This document shows, one piece after another, positions 17,801 to 26,615 of a stretch of 64,000 nt of DNA. Positions within the stretch are counted from its first letter, which is position 1, and every line of letters starts with the position of its first letter. The notes beneath the pieces were generated by a model. The model worked only from the letters and a program-made list of their open reading frames with translations. It was not told the origin of the DNA and searched no databases. Origin of the DNA: JABDQW01 sp942492025 (GTDB taxonomy: Bacteria > Pseudomonadota > Gammaproteobacteria > SZUA-229); assembly GCA_942492025.1 (NCBI GenBank), contig CALODJ010000004.1, positions 1-64,000 of the forward strand, read 5' to 3'. The translations under genes and the position numbers were made by a program.

Positions 17801-20542
17801 GACTGGAACGGCGCCCAGGTCAACCGCGTCTATGCGGACCAGTACGGCAAGTTCAACGCCCTGCTGCCGTCCACCTACACGGCCAACCTGCCGCAGCCCT
17901 CGGGCATGTCGCCGAACATGATCGTCTCCTGCATGAACGACGCGGGCCCGATCCCGAACCCGGCTTTCCCGGCTGACCCGGACGCGCCGGAGTTCATCGT
18001 CGATCCGTTCTTCAACCCGCAGTTCAGCCAGTTCTGCTACACCTTCCAGTACATGCCGGGTGCCATCACCTATCTGGATACCCCGGTGGAATCCATCGCG
18101 GCCTTCGCCAACCCGATCGGCTTTCCGGTGGACTGCGAGCGGCCGACCCGCACGCCGATGATCCAGCGGGTGCAGCGGCGCAACAACAGCGGCGGTGGCG
18201 GTCCCTTCGTCGCTGCCGGCGGCACCGTGGCCAATCCCCAGCAGATCCGTGTCCTCTCCATGGGCGGTAACGTCCAGGTGCCCAACCCCGAGTGGGACGG
18301 CGTCGATCAGGCCACGCGCTTCATCACCCGCAACTACAACTTCGGCGGTAGCCCGGGCACGTTGCAGCTGGAGGACGCGGACGGTAACCGTACCGACCTC
18401 AATATCATCAACTGGAGCGGAACCCGCATCGATGCCGAGGTGGACCCCGGCCAGGCGCCGGGTGAGTACCAGGTCATCGTGACCCGTGAGGGCGGCGTGC
18501 CAGATCCGGTCGAATCGCCCCTCGGCGTGACCCTGACCGTCGGCGTGAACGTCGCTGGCACGGACTACGGTGTCCGTCCCAACAGCGACGGTGCGCCTTA
18601 CAGCATGGATGAGCTCTACAGTGTGATCGCAGTGGGTGGCAATAACGGTTTCGCTACCATCCAGGAGGGCATCGACTTCGCTGCCGCCGGCGACCTGATC
18701 CTGGTGGCGCCCGGCGTCTACGACGAACTGCCCATCATGTACAAGCCCGTCAAACTGCAGGGCTGGGGTGCAGGCGCTGTGACCATCAACGCCCGCCAGG
18801 TGCCGACCGAGAAGATCCTGGCCTGGCGCGCCAAGGCTGACCAGCTCGTATTGGATGGCGAGATCGATCCGCTACCGGGCCAGGATCTGCCGCTGCCTGG
18901 CTTCCCGGCCCTGGGTGCGCCGCAGTTTGCCACCGAGGAAGGCGCCGGCATCTTCGTCGCTGGCAAGCGAACCGGGCTTAACCGCTTCGGTCGCCCGGAG
19001 AACCGTGGCGCGCGTATCGACGGCTTCACCATCGTCGGTGCCAGCCAGGGCGGTGCCATTGTGGCCAACGGCTACAACCAGTTCCTGAATATCAGCAACA
19101 ACCGCCTCACCACCAACGCCGGCTTCTTCGGCGGCGGTATCCGTATAGGCCATCCGACCCTGACGAATGAGGTTGATGGGCTGAACCACACCGACGCGGT
19201 GAATGATCGGATCCGCATCCACCACAACCACATCGCCCAGAACGGCAACACCTTCGGCGGTTCGGGCGCGGGTATCTCCCTGCACACGGGTGCCGATGCC
19301 TACCAGGTTAAGCAGAACTGGATCTGCGGCAACTACAGCCAGGGCGACGGTGCCGGTATAGGCCACCTGGGCCGGTCTCACCGGGGTGTCATCGAGGATA
19401 ACATCATCAACTTCAACGAGTCCTTCGCCCAGGCCAACCCGGTTGACGGTGGCGGCATCTTCGTCGGCGGCAAGCCGGCGCTGCAGGCGACCAACGGACT
19501 GCTGCTGAGCCCCGGCTCGGGCACCGTCACCATCGACGCCAACATCATCCGCGGCAACCAGGCCGGTGCGGGCGACGGCGGCGGCATCCGCATCTACCAG
19601 GCCAACGGCGTGGATATCGCCAACAGCCTGGACGCCATCGGTCCCTGGTACGACGTGTTGGTCTACAACAACATGATCAACAACAACGTCGCAGGTCTGG
19701 CCGGCGGTGGCATCTCCGTTCAGGACTCCCTGCGGGTGCTCATCCGCAACAACACGGTGGCCAACAACGACTCCACGGCCACCACGGCGCTGGCGTTCGA
19801 CCTGACCGATCCCGCCAATGCGGTGGGCAAAACCCTGACCACGCCGCAGCCCGCAGGTATCGTGTCGCGGCTGCACACCCCGGAGATGGCGCTGCTCATG
19901 ACCGACGTGACGGCGAACATTGCAACGGACTGGCTGACCTTCTCCGACCCGGTGCTGCGTGACGACATCATCTACCAGAACCGCTCGTTCTTCTGGCTGA
20001 ACTATGATGACCCGGCCACGCCGAACTTCATCGAGACCGGTCTGTTCCCGGCCACGCCGGACTGCATCGCCAATGCACCGGCCTGCAATACCACCACGCC
20101 GAACGTGAACCAGTTCACCGACGACCTGGCGGTGCTGGACGGGCTGGTGGTCACGGCGGATAGACTGCGGCCGGTGTTCTCTCTGTTGACCGATACGACG
20201 GGTTACCCCGCCAGCAACGTCTCGGGCGATCCGGACTTCGTCAACCCGTACTTCAACGGCGGCCGGGACAATCTGCAGATTCAGGAGTTCACCACCCTGC
20301 AGACCGCGGGTGCCTTCGACGAAGGCGGCAACTTCATCCAGGTGACCTACGGTCCGCTGTCGCTGATCGAGCCGACGCCTGCCAACGCCGAGGGGCCGCT
20401 GTTCGACTACCACATCGACGGGGGTTCGGCAGCCCTCAACGTCGGTGGCAGAACGCCGGCCACGGGGCGGTTGAGTGTCGATTTCGACAACCAGACACGG
20501 CCGGCAACAGGCTCCGACATTGGCGCCGATGAGCTGCCGTAG
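14810..20542 (+). CDS. Giant exported TIG / parallel beta-helix protein with EF-hand-like loops
   Basis: The frame opens at 14705, but the ATG at 14810 has an AGAGG site 9 bp upstream and starts a good signal peptide (ILTLGLLAVSGAQA|AQF), giving 1910 residues. The first ~640 residues hold repeated carboxypeptidase-regulatory/SpaA-like beta-sandwich modules (SVPPGRYYVSVLPYSG, NLAPGKYGIIVNPP). EF-hand or dockerin-like Asp-rich loops lie around 670-745 (DWNGNGNLDPDDL, DVNGNGTIDLADVD, DRNADGVFDYGD). A TIG/IPT-like module lies at about 1144-1244. A right-handed beta-helix of about 540 residues begins near 1279 (FATIQEGIDFAAAGDLILVAPGVYDE) with Asn/Gly-rich rungs. It has no transmembrane C-terminus. 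It is probably a secreted surface or scaffold protein, and likely a T2SS-1 substrate by context. Confidence 0.8.
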   Translation: MTIDIRQQSLALIARFAILTLGLLAVSGAQAAQFVLDVVDGAGNPVSGFRYVLQEDTTFAVDPNNPATNADDILSLSFHASNQPVAKAQSDGSGLSGNTDGSSINITSVPPGRYYVSVLPYSGHSIGGMAVNVLPNSEDPSQTLDNVTVTVQANPIPTAQIALFLFQDNFPLNGAPDLPEEDPAASGVDWSQFNIILEEPAGRYGQNGGQVIANAFGDPLGTTYVPNCDPYTADCIATLGDGTLQPDPVTGTLLIKNLAPGKYGIIVNPPTGQGWQQTSTIEGTKVIDAWVKANEPPFFVEFGFPGPHVFMGFTQDFNTLTGAGATITGAVTDIHMSRPPVFDFNSGRAFPSCWTALNLMPSGETLSAAPCGPDSDFNFASVPAGSYTITIFDSNLVAVIATLPITVDPGETTCNGGGSCDLGPDVGVFNWFHRLNTAIFSDDNHNGFWDANEGPAGSERGPVQVRWRDGTIYQAFGTDTEGLAPFDTVFPFFHWLVAEVGFTRDKITGATFVVDAGGPVDKTTDLFPGFGELTPQEQCGSHDLVTGACIDPILNPNTGDNLSRTELGPVLTQAFQGFLGQTNVLQFGMAPYVSFTDPVFNFPDPPILPQFVGENGGISGMVLYATVRAEDDPELAAAEPWEPGVPRVQVALYADGDIDCFPQGDFPNSDCDIDWNGNGNLDPDDLAIDDVNGNGTIDLADVDNYPLGWGDPDCVNDPAIPGNECNVGDEDIDRNADGVFDYGDALNVTWTDSWDDSQPTGCQGVNNTPASTIEPPITDDRCFDGMRNFNQVRPGVFDGGWAFADYSADALTAAGRGALVTKLDAFYANRIALVGDTDAGIPKIPEAWMIPGQYIVEAATPPGYKLMAEHHKNVDFGDEYVPAPQAFPAICVGDDHTVPPYLAMATKDGGGFDLIPGIDPADAAAPFADETRPLCDRKQLQLSSAQNAAVDFYVMTDVPIAGNVSGVALNDLANEFNPNSPAFGEKYAPPFTPVGFYDWNGAQVNRVYADQYGKFNALLPSTYTANLPQPSGMSPNMIVSCMNDAGPIPNPAFPADPDAPEFIVDPFFNPQFSQFCYTFQYMPGAITYLDTPVESIAAFANPIGFPVDCERPTRTPMIQRVQRRNNSGGGGPFVAAGGTVANPQQIRVLSMGGNVQVPNPEWDGVDQATRFITRNYNFGGSPGTLQLEDADGNRTDLNIINWSGTRIDAEVDPGQAPGEYQVIVTREGGVPDPVESPLGVTLTVGVNVAGTDYGVRPNSDGAPYSMDELYSVIAVGGNNGFATIQEGIDFAAAGDLILVAPGVYDELPIMYKPVKLQGWGAGAVTINARQVPTEKILAWRAKADQLVLDGEIDPLPGQDLPLPGFPALGAPQFATEEGAGIFVAGKRTGLNRFGRPENRGARIDGFTIVGASQGGAIVANGYNQFLNISNNRLTTNAGFFGGGIRIGHPTLTNEVDGLNHTDAVNDRIRIHHNHIAQNGNTFGGSGAGISLHTGADAYQVKQNWICGNYSQGDGAGIGHLGRSHRGVIEDNIINFNESFAQANPVDGGGIFVGGKPALQATNGLLLSPGSGTVTIDANIIRGNQAGAGDGGGIRIYQANGVDIANSLDAIGPWYDVLVYNNMINNNVAGLAGGGISVQDSLRVLIRNNTVANNDSTATTALAFDLTDPANAVGKTLTTPQPAGIVSRLHTPEMALLMTDVTANIATDWLTFSDPVLRDDIIYQNRSFFWLNYDDPATPNFIETGLFPATPDCIANAPACNTTTPNVNQFTDDLAVLDGLVVTADRLRPVFSLLTDTTGYPASNVSGDPDFVNPYFNGGRDNLQIQEFTTLQTAGAFDEGGNFIQVTYGPLSLIEPTPANAEGPLFDYHIDGGSAALNVGGRTPATGRLSVDFDNQTRPATGSDIGADELP

Positions 20543-20559
20543 CAACGTAAACCACTAGA

Positions 20560-20604
20560 TGCGACCCCGTCTCCCGGCCGGCGAGGCAGGGAGACGGGGT
20601 CGCA
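20560..20604 (+). terminator. Strong hairpin between the giant protein gene and the first MCO gene
   Basis: A perfect 16-bp stem: TGCGACCCCGTCTCCC (20560-20575) pairs with 20589-20604 around a 13-base loop. There is no following T-run. It could stop most transcripts after the giant gene, or stabilise processed mRNA ends so that the downstream oxidase genes are expressed at another level. Confidence 0.55.
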
Positions 20605-20658
20605 GGACCAAAGCGGTGACCAGACGGTATCGGTTACTTCAAGAGGAGATATATTTCG

Positions 20659-21972
20659 ATGAACAGATTACATAAAAAACGCGTTCTCCCGGCTGCCGTC
20701 TTGCTGGCGTTGCTGGGAGGCTCAGGGGCCGCGACTGCGGTGGTCAACGTACAATGTCCGGGGGATGACGGGTCCAATGGCGGGGTGGCCGGTGACGCTA
20801 TCATCGACGACCCCACGGTCAATCCCAATGCCAGGTGCATGCACCTGACGGCCGGCGACGGCTTCGCCAACATGTCCGACGGCAACCCGCTCTACACCTT
20901 CGGTTTTGCCGACAAGACCGGCAGCGCGCCCGGTGACGCCATCGCCGATGGCATCCTCGCCGCCCGCTGGCCGGGCTCGCAGATCGTGCTGGACGAGGGT
21001 GACGAGTTCTACCTGGCGCTGACCAACGTCGGCACCGTGATCCGCCCGGATCTGTTCGACCCGCACACGGTGCACTGGCACGGCTTCCCCAACGCCGCCA
21101 CCGTGATGGACGGTGTGCCGGAGGTCTCGATTTCCATCAACATGGGTTCGACCCTGACCTACTACTACAACGTGGTCGAGCCGGGCACCTACATGTACCA
21201 CTGCCACGTTGAGGCCACCGAGCACATGGAGATGGGCATGCTGGCCAACCTGCACGTGCGTCCGGCCCAGAACCGGCTGCCTGACGGGACGACGCTTGGG
21301 GATCATGTCCACAGCAATCCCGACTATGATCCGGACCGCAATGCCGACAATCCCCTGGTCGGCGACAAGTACGTCTACAACGACGGCGACGGCACTACTC
21401 GCTACGATGCGGAAGCGTCGCTGCAGCTCTCGAGCATGGACGTCAACTTCCACGACGCCAGCCTGTTCGTGCAGCCGCTGCCGTTCGCGCTGCTGGAATC
21501 CTCCTACCCGATGATCAACGGCCGCGGCTACCCGGACACCGTCCTCGGCGACCTGGAAATGGGACCACCGGTGGATGACGCCGACGGCAAGGTGACAGGC
21601 AATCCCGGCGAGATCCTGAACAACGGTGACGTGGCCCAGGACATGGGTTCGCTGGTCACCGTCGACCAGGGTGAGAAACTGTTGCTCAGACTCTCCAACG
21701 TGAGTGTTGACCGCTTTTTCACCATTAACGCCATGGGCCTGAAGATGAAGATCGTCGGCACCGGTGCACGCGTTGCACGTGGCATCACCGACAAGAACAT
21801 CTACCAGGAGGTGTCCTCGTTCAACTTCGGTGGCGGTGAGGTCAAAGACGTCCTCATCGATACCACGGATGTGGCGCCGGGAACCTACTTCCTCTACGCC
21901 AACGAACTCCATCAGATGAGCAGCTGGACCGAGCTCGATGGCGGCATGATCACCGAAATCGTCGTGAACTAG
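20659..21972 (+). CDS. Multicopper-oxidase-like subunit A (HWHG + HCH...H...M motifs)
   Basis: The protein has 437 residues with a signal peptide (AAVLLALLGGSGAATA). An AGGAG site lies 11 bp upstream. The first cupredoxin domain carries HTVHWHG (about 136-142) and HCHVEATEHMEMGM (about 181-194). These supply trinuclear-site histidines plus a type 1 copper Cys/His/Met set. The second half has the MCO domain-2 mark INGRGYPDT but no HxH motif; the expected last-domain site is replaced by YANELHQMSSW. On its own it lacks half of the trinuclear ligands. The next gene product carries the missing HPFHYHG and HSH motifs, so the two may form one oxidase. Confidence 0.85.
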   Translation: MNRLHKKRVLPAAVLLALLGGSGAATAVVNVQCPGDDGSNGGVAGDAIIDDPTVNPNARCMHLTAGDGFANMSDGNPLYTFGFADKTGSAPGDAIADGILAARWPGSQIVLDEGDEFYLALTNVGTVIRPDLFDPHTVHWHGFPNAATVMDGVPEVSISINMGSTLTYYYNVVEPGTYMYHCHVEATEHMEMGMLANLHVRPAQNRLPDGTTLGDHVHSNPDYDPDRNADNPLVGDKYVYNDGDGTTRYDAEASLQLSSMDVNFHDASLFVQPLPFALLESSYPMINGRGYPDTVLGDLEMGPPVDDADGKVTGNPGEILNNGDVAQDMGSLVTVDQGEKLLLRLSNVSVDRFFTINAMGLKMKIVGTGARVARGITDKNIYQEVSSFNFGGGEVKDVLIDTTDVAPGTYFLYANELHQMSSWTELDGGMITEIVVN

Positions 21973-22000
21973 ACGCCGAGCGAAACAGGAGATGAAAAAA

Positions 22001-23440
22001 ATGAACGAAATATCCAAACGAACCGGGCGCCTGCTCGGTAGCCTGGTGCTGGGCCTGGGGCTCGCCCTGAGCTGGTCCGCTGCACGGGCGGTGCACGACA
22101 TTCCTGGCATCGACCAGGCCGATGGCGCGGCCAACACGGCCAGCTTTTCGCTGTACGCCTATCCCTTCAATATCCCCCTGCCCGAGGGCACCAGCCTCTA
22201 TATGTGGGGTTTCGGGGACATGACCGGCAGTCAGTTGGACGCCAACGGGCAGCCTTACTACCTGCCCCAGTACCCGGCGCCGACCCTGATCGTGGACCAG
22301 GGCGATGCCGTGACCATCACCATGACCAACTACGGTGTACCCCAGCCGGTGTCCATCGTGGTGACGGGGCATGAAGTCGCTGCAAGCGGCGGAACACCCG
22401 GTTTGGTGACCCAGGCGGCGCCCATCGGCGACACAGTGGCCTACAGCTTCACCGCCGATGAGCCCGGCACCTACGTCTACCACAGCCTGGACGGCCCGAA
22501 CCCCGGCCTGCATGCAGAAATGGGGCTGCAGGGCGTGCTGATCGTGCGGCCCGCGGGCTTCGACGCGGCCGAAGGCAGCCCCGATCGCAAAGCCTACGGT
22601 GCTGCGGGTTCCGAGTACGAGCAGGAGTTCCTCTACCTGCTCACCGAGGTGGACCCGGAGGTCCATGCACAGATGGAACGCGGTCATTACACCCACTTCA
22701 CCAATTCGGACCGTTTCGCCAAGGTCTGGTTCGTCAATGGCCGGGTCTTCCCCGACCTGTTCCAGGGCGACTTCAACCCCCTCTATCCGAACCAGCCGTA
22801 CCAGTCCCTGGCCATGGCCCATCCGGGTGACCGGGTGCTGGTGCGCAACGTCAACGCCGGCCACGACAGCCACCCGTTCCACTACCACGGTGAGAACCTG
22901 ACCTTCATTGCCCGGGACGGTGGCGTGCTGTCTTCTGACGGCGGTGCAACTGCCGATCTGGGCCGCTCGGACAATACCATCAACTCCGCGCCCAAGCAGG
23001 CCATCGATGCCGTCTGGAAGTGGACCGGCAAGGACCTGAACTGGGATATCTACGGACCGGTCACCAACTGCACCGATGCTGACCACAACATGGAAGACGA
23101 CTTAAATCCCGGTGTGCTGTGCCACGATGACATCTGCATCGACGGAGACGGCGATGGTTTCGACGATGTCAACCACGAGTACTGCGCCGACCACGGCAAG
23201 GCCCTGCCGGTTACACTGCCCGGCGTCGGCGAGCTGACTCTTGGCGCCTGGTACAGCGGTAGCCCCTTCATGGGAGACGTGGGCGACCTGCCGCCGGGCG
23301 AGGGCGGTCTCAACCCCTTCGGCGGCTACTTCTTCGTCTGGCACTCCCACGCTGAAAAGGAACTGACCACCTTTGACATATTCCCAGGTGGCAGCCTGAG
23401 CGCGGTAGTCGTGCTGCCTCCCTACGTAGATATCGAATAA
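22001..23440 (+). CDS. Multicopper-oxidase-like subunit B (HPFHYHG + HSH motifs)
   Basis: The start at 22001 is preferred: AGGAG lies 9 bp upstream, whereas the ATG at 21992 touches that site. It gives 479 residues with a signal peptide (LVLGLGLALSWSAARA). The N-terminal cupredoxin domain (YMWGFGDMTG, PTLIVDQGDAVTITM) keeps only YVYHS and HAEMG instead of copper motifs. The C-terminal domain has HPFHYHG (about 291-297) and WHSHAEKE (about 447-454), two of the four canonical MCO motifs. An insert contains a Cys-flanked EF-hand-like loop (CIDGDGDGFDDVNHEYC). It complements subunit A. A role in extracellular metal or organic oxidation is inferred. Confidence 0.82.
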   Translation: MNEISKRTGRLLGSLVLGLGLALSWSAARAVHDIPGIDQADGAANTASFSLYAYPFNIPLPEGTSLYMWGFGDMTGSQLDANGQPYYLPQYPAPTLIVDQGDAVTITMTNYGVPQPVSIVVTGHEVAASGGTPGLVTQAAPIGDTVAYSFTADEPGTYVYHSLDGPNPGLHAEMGLQGVLIVRPAGFDAAEGSPDRKAYGAAGSEYEQEFLYLLTEVDPEVHAQMERGHYTHFTNSDRFAKVWFVNGRVFPDLFQGDFNPLYPNQPYQSLAMAHPGDRVLVRNVNAGHDSHPFHYHGENLTFIARDGGVLSSDGGATADLGRSDNTINSAPKQAIDAVWKWTGKDLNWDIYGPVTNCTDADHNMEDDLNPGVLCHDDICIDGDGDGFDDVNHEYCADHGKALPVTLPGVGELTLGAWYSGSPFMGDVGDLPPGEGGLNPFGGYFFVWHSHAEKELTTFDIFPGGSLSAVVVLPPYVDIE

Positions 23441-23455
23441 GGGGAGGACAAAAAC

Positions 23456-26188
23456 ATGAAAAGGTTAAATGAAATGAAAGACTACATCAAACCAGCCGCT
23501 GCGGCAGTCGCTCTGATGCTGGTGGCGGGTCCCGCCGCGGCCGCGGACTATTGGCTCGCGGCCAAGGCGTACACCAAGACCCTGCCGGACGGCTCCAGCG
23601 TGCCCATGTGGGGCTATGTGGAAGATACCGGTGATGGGACCAATGCGCACTGTTACGACATTACTGGTGGGGGAAGTGTAGCGCTCAGAAACGCGTGCGT
23701 GGCAGCGCTGCCGGATCCGGTAGCACCTGGACCGCGGCTGACGGTACAGCCGAATGAGACCTTGTTCCGAATCTATCTCACCAACGGTCTTCCCGAACCC
23801 ACGTCTATCGTCGTACCGGGTCAGGAGATTCCCTTCTCCTCGAACACGGTGACTGGCCCCACCTGGAACGACGGCACCACAGGACCGCGGACGGACCCAG
23901 CACAGCGGGTGCGCTCTTTCGGTGTCGAGACAGCGGCAAACGGCGGACGCCGGGCCTATGTCTGGGCCAACTCACGGGGCAACCCCTTTGTCAGCCCCGG
24001 CACCTTCATCTACCACAGCGGCACCCACCCGCAGAAGCAGGTCTACATGGGCCTGTACGGCGCGGTCACCAAGGATGAGGTCGCGGAAGACATCGTAACG
24101 GGCACCTCCGCGGAGGCCTATCCGGATGTGCCTTACGACAACGAAGTCATTCTGTTCTACAGCGATATCGACCCGGCGCACAATGCCGCAGTGGCCGCTC
24201 TCGACTCGACGTACACGCCTATCAAGTACAATGCGAAGTGGTTCCTGATCAACGGCGAGCCCTATGAGGCAGGTATGGCCGATATCCCGGCGGGGCTGGC
24301 GTCGGTTCCGGGCACCAACACCCGCAGCGACACCTTGATCCGTTTCCTCAGCGCCGCCAGCGAAACCCACGTGCCGGTCCTTCAGGGCCTGCGCATGACC
24401 ATCCATGCCGAGGACGGCAACCCCTACACCTGGCAGAACGGTGACACGGTTGGAGGTACGGCTCCTCGCACTCAGTACTCCGCGTTGCTGCCACCGCTGA
24501 AGACCAAGGATGCCATCATCCAGCCGACCAGCGAGGGCCGCTATGCGGTCTACGACGGTAACGGTTATATGACCAATCCCTCCAACATCGATGATTTCGC
24601 TGTTGGGGATACGGTGGGCGGCATGCTGCGCTTCCTGGCCGTCAGTGATGCCAACCTGGTACCGGTAGCAGTGAATGATACGGCAACAACGGCTGAAGAC
24701 ACTCCGGTCGACATCGACGTTGTCCTTAACGATAGCGATCCCGACGGGAATGGACTGACCGTTGTCTCGGTTACGGTTCCCACCTCGGGTACCGCAGTGA
24801 TCTCGAACCCGGATTGCTGTGTTCTCTACACACCGAATCCGGACTTCAACGGAATGGATCAATTTGACTACACCATCACCGACGGCAACGGCGTGACCTC
24901 CACGGCCACCGCGTTCGTGGACGTGACGGTGACCGCGGTCAACGACCCGCCGTCGATTACCAGCACACCGGTCACAACGGCCACGACCGCCGTACTCTAC
25001 AGCTATGATGTGGAAGCCACGGACGTGGACCTGGGTGATACCCCACCGGATGTACTGAGCTTCTCGCTGACGCTGGGACCTGCCGGTATGACCATCGATG
25101 CGGCAACCGGTCTCATCGAGTGGACACCGACCGTGCAGGACAACGCCGCGTCTTATGACGTGACAGTGGTTGTGACCGATTCGGCTTTGGCGATCGATAC
25201 GCAGAACTACACCATTGTCAATACATTGGTGAACGTCGCGCCGACGATTACCACGACGCCGGTCACCACCGCTACCGCGGGTCAGGCCTACAGCTACGAT
25301 GTGGACGCGACGGACCCCGACCTGGGCGACACCCAGACCTACTCGCTGGATGTGTCACCTGCAGGGATGACCATCGACGCGGCAACCGGTGTCATCGACT
25401 GGACGCCGACCATGGCGCAGTTGGGAGACAACGCGGTGACGGTCACCGTGACCGACTTCAACGGTCTGCCCGCCGAGCAGACGTACACCGTGACGGTGGG
25501 CGCCGCGGCTGGTGCGTTGTTCTTCTCCACTGCGGGTAACGCCACGGTACCTGGTGTGCCTGATCCGTCCAATAACGCGGACATCTACGCCTATGACGGT
25601 GCGATCTACAGCCGGATCCTCGATTCAGGGTTCAGCGGTAATATTGATGCCCTTTACGTGGTAGATGCGGACACCTTCTACGTGTCGTTTGCCAACAATG
25701 GTGGGGTCACGAACGGTGGTCTCACCCTGCAGGACGAGGACATCGGCCTCTACGACGCTGGAACCTGGACGCTGTATTACGACGGCTCCGCGACTGGATT
25801 GGGGGGCACAGGCACGGGGTATGACATAGATGCTATCTCCATAGCCGGTGGTGTGCTCTACTTCTCTACCGTTGGTAACGTCAACGTCGGCGGGCTTGGA
25901 GCCGGCGACGACGCGGATATCTACAGCCATGACGGAACCGCATACGCCCGGGTGTTCGACGCAAGCGCTAACGGTCTGCCGGGTAATGCTGATATCGACG
26001 GGTTGACGGTGCAGGGCACGACCTACTACATGTCCTTCAACCGCAACGGCGGGACCGCCGTGCCTGGACTTGGAAGTGTGTCGGATGAGGCCGTGGTCTC
26101 CTTCAACGGCGCCAACTGGGCAGTGTACTTCAGCGGTCCTGGTCTCACGACCAACGGCCACGACGTCGACGCGGTGCACGTGCCCTAG
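23456..26188 (+). CDS. MCO-related subunit C with cadherin/Ig-like repeats and no copper motifs
   Basis: The protein has 910 residues, with GGAGG 8 bp before the ATG and a signal peptide ending AAAA|DYW. The first ~400 residues resemble the cupredoxin part of subunit B (LPDGSSVPMWGYVEDTG, SPGTFIYHSGTHPQKQVYMGL), but all HxH copper motifs are gone. Then come a cadherin-like module (VDIDVVLNDSDPDGNGLTVV), two He_PIG-type Ig-like repeats with MTIDAATG-IEWTPT signatures, and a C-terminal pair of ~130-residue repeats (LFFSTAGNATVPG, ADIYAYDGAIYSRI / ADIYSHDGTAYARV). It looks like a non-catalytic, adhesive or scaffold partner of subunits A and B. Confidence 0.78.
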   Translation: MKRLNEMKDYIKPAAAAVALMLVAGPAAAADYWLAAKAYTKTLPDGSSVPMWGYVEDTGDGTNAHCYDITGGGSVALRNACVAALPDPVAPGPRLTVQPNETLFRIYLTNGLPEPTSIVVPGQEIPFSSNTVTGPTWNDGTTGPRTDPAQRVRSFGVETAANGGRRAYVWANSRGNPFVSPGTFIYHSGTHPQKQVYMGLYGAVTKDEVAEDIVTGTSAEAYPDVPYDNEVILFYSDIDPAHNAAVAALDSTYTPIKYNAKWFLINGEPYEAGMADIPAGLASVPGTNTRSDTLIRFLSAASETHVPVLQGLRMTIHAEDGNPYTWQNGDTVGGTAPRTQYSALLPPLKTKDAIIQPTSEGRYAVYDGNGYMTNPSNIDDFAVGDTVGGMLRFLAVSDANLVPVAVNDTATTAEDTPVDIDVVLNDSDPDGNGLTVVSVTVPTSGTAVISNPDCCVLYTPNPDFNGMDQFDYTITDGNGVTSTATAFVDVTVTAVNDPPSITSTPVTTATTAVLYSYDVEATDVDLGDTPPDVLSFSLTLGPAGMTIDAATGLIEWTPTVQDNAASYDVTVVVTDSALAIDTQNYTIVNTLVNVAPTITTTPVTTATAGQAYSYDVDATDPDLGDTQTYSLDVSPAGMTIDAATGVIDWTPTMAQLGDNAVTVTVTDFNGLPAEQTYTVTVGAAAGALFFSTAGNATVPGVPDPSNNADIYAYDGAIYSRILDSGFSGNIDALYVVDADTFYVSFANNGGVTNGGLTLQDEDIGLYDAGTWTLYYDGSATGLGGTGTGYDIDAISIAGGVLYFSTVGNVNVGGLGAGDDADIYSHDGTAYARVFDASANGLPGNADIDGLTVQGTTYYMSFNRNGGTAVPGLGSVSDEAVVSFNGANWAVYFSGPGLTTNGHDVDAVHVP

Positions 26189-26222
26189 CGAGTCCCGATC
26201 CCGTTCAGCTCAGGATGAGTAA

Positions 26223-26240
26223 CCCCGCTCTCGGGCGGGG
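26223..26240 (+). terminator. Short GC-rich hairpin after the MCO genes
   Basis: CCCCGC and GCGGGG pair around TCTCGG, 35 bp after the subunit C stop. A GTTTT run comes only about 20 bp later, so this is at best a weak terminator. The whole stretch 26189-26615 has no gene and also holds the palindrome at 26272 and the repeat at 26486. Confidence 0.35.
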
Positions 26241-26271
26241 GATGAACGGGGAGGGGGGTTTTAACGAGTTT

Positions 26272-26339
26272 GTAGGGTGCGCCGTGCGCACCGGAAGAGA
26301 GACAGGAAGTTTGTTTATGGTGCGCACGGCGCACCCTAC
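26272..26339. repeat. GTAGGGTGCGCC palindrome, copy after MCO genes
   Basis: Perfect arms GTAGGGTGCGCCGTGCGCACC / GGTGCGCACGGCGCACCCTAC with a 26-bp spacer unrelated to the other copies. It is not inside a MITE. Confidence 0.85.
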
Positions 26340-26485
26340 CGAGGAGCATGGTAAAACCCGGTTCCCTCCCACAAGGAGGGGGCTGGGGTGAGGGGATCAG
26401 CAGGATGTCGGTCTCTTCACCCCAGCTTTAGACAGTAAGGCGGCGATTGAACAGGTAGTGCACAGAAGCACATTTTTCGAGTTTG

Positions 26486-26595
26486 CGTCATCCCGGCGAA
26501 GGACGGGATCCAGGGACCAGCCCACGATGGATTCTGCAGAAAGCCAGAATGACGGAAGAACATACTGGATTCCGGCCTTGGCCGGAATGATGAAT
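26486..26595. repeat. REP-like palindromic repeat (CGTCATCCCGGCGAAGG type)
   Basis: It has the layout CGTCATCCCGGCGAAGGACG-GGATCCAGGG ... GGATTCCGGCCTTGGCCGGAATGATG, a type of intergenic palindrome common in many proteobacteria. It lies just upstream of the gene at 26616. Confidence 0.65.
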
Positions 26596-26615
26596 TCAGA
26601 GTAGGTGGTACCGAT

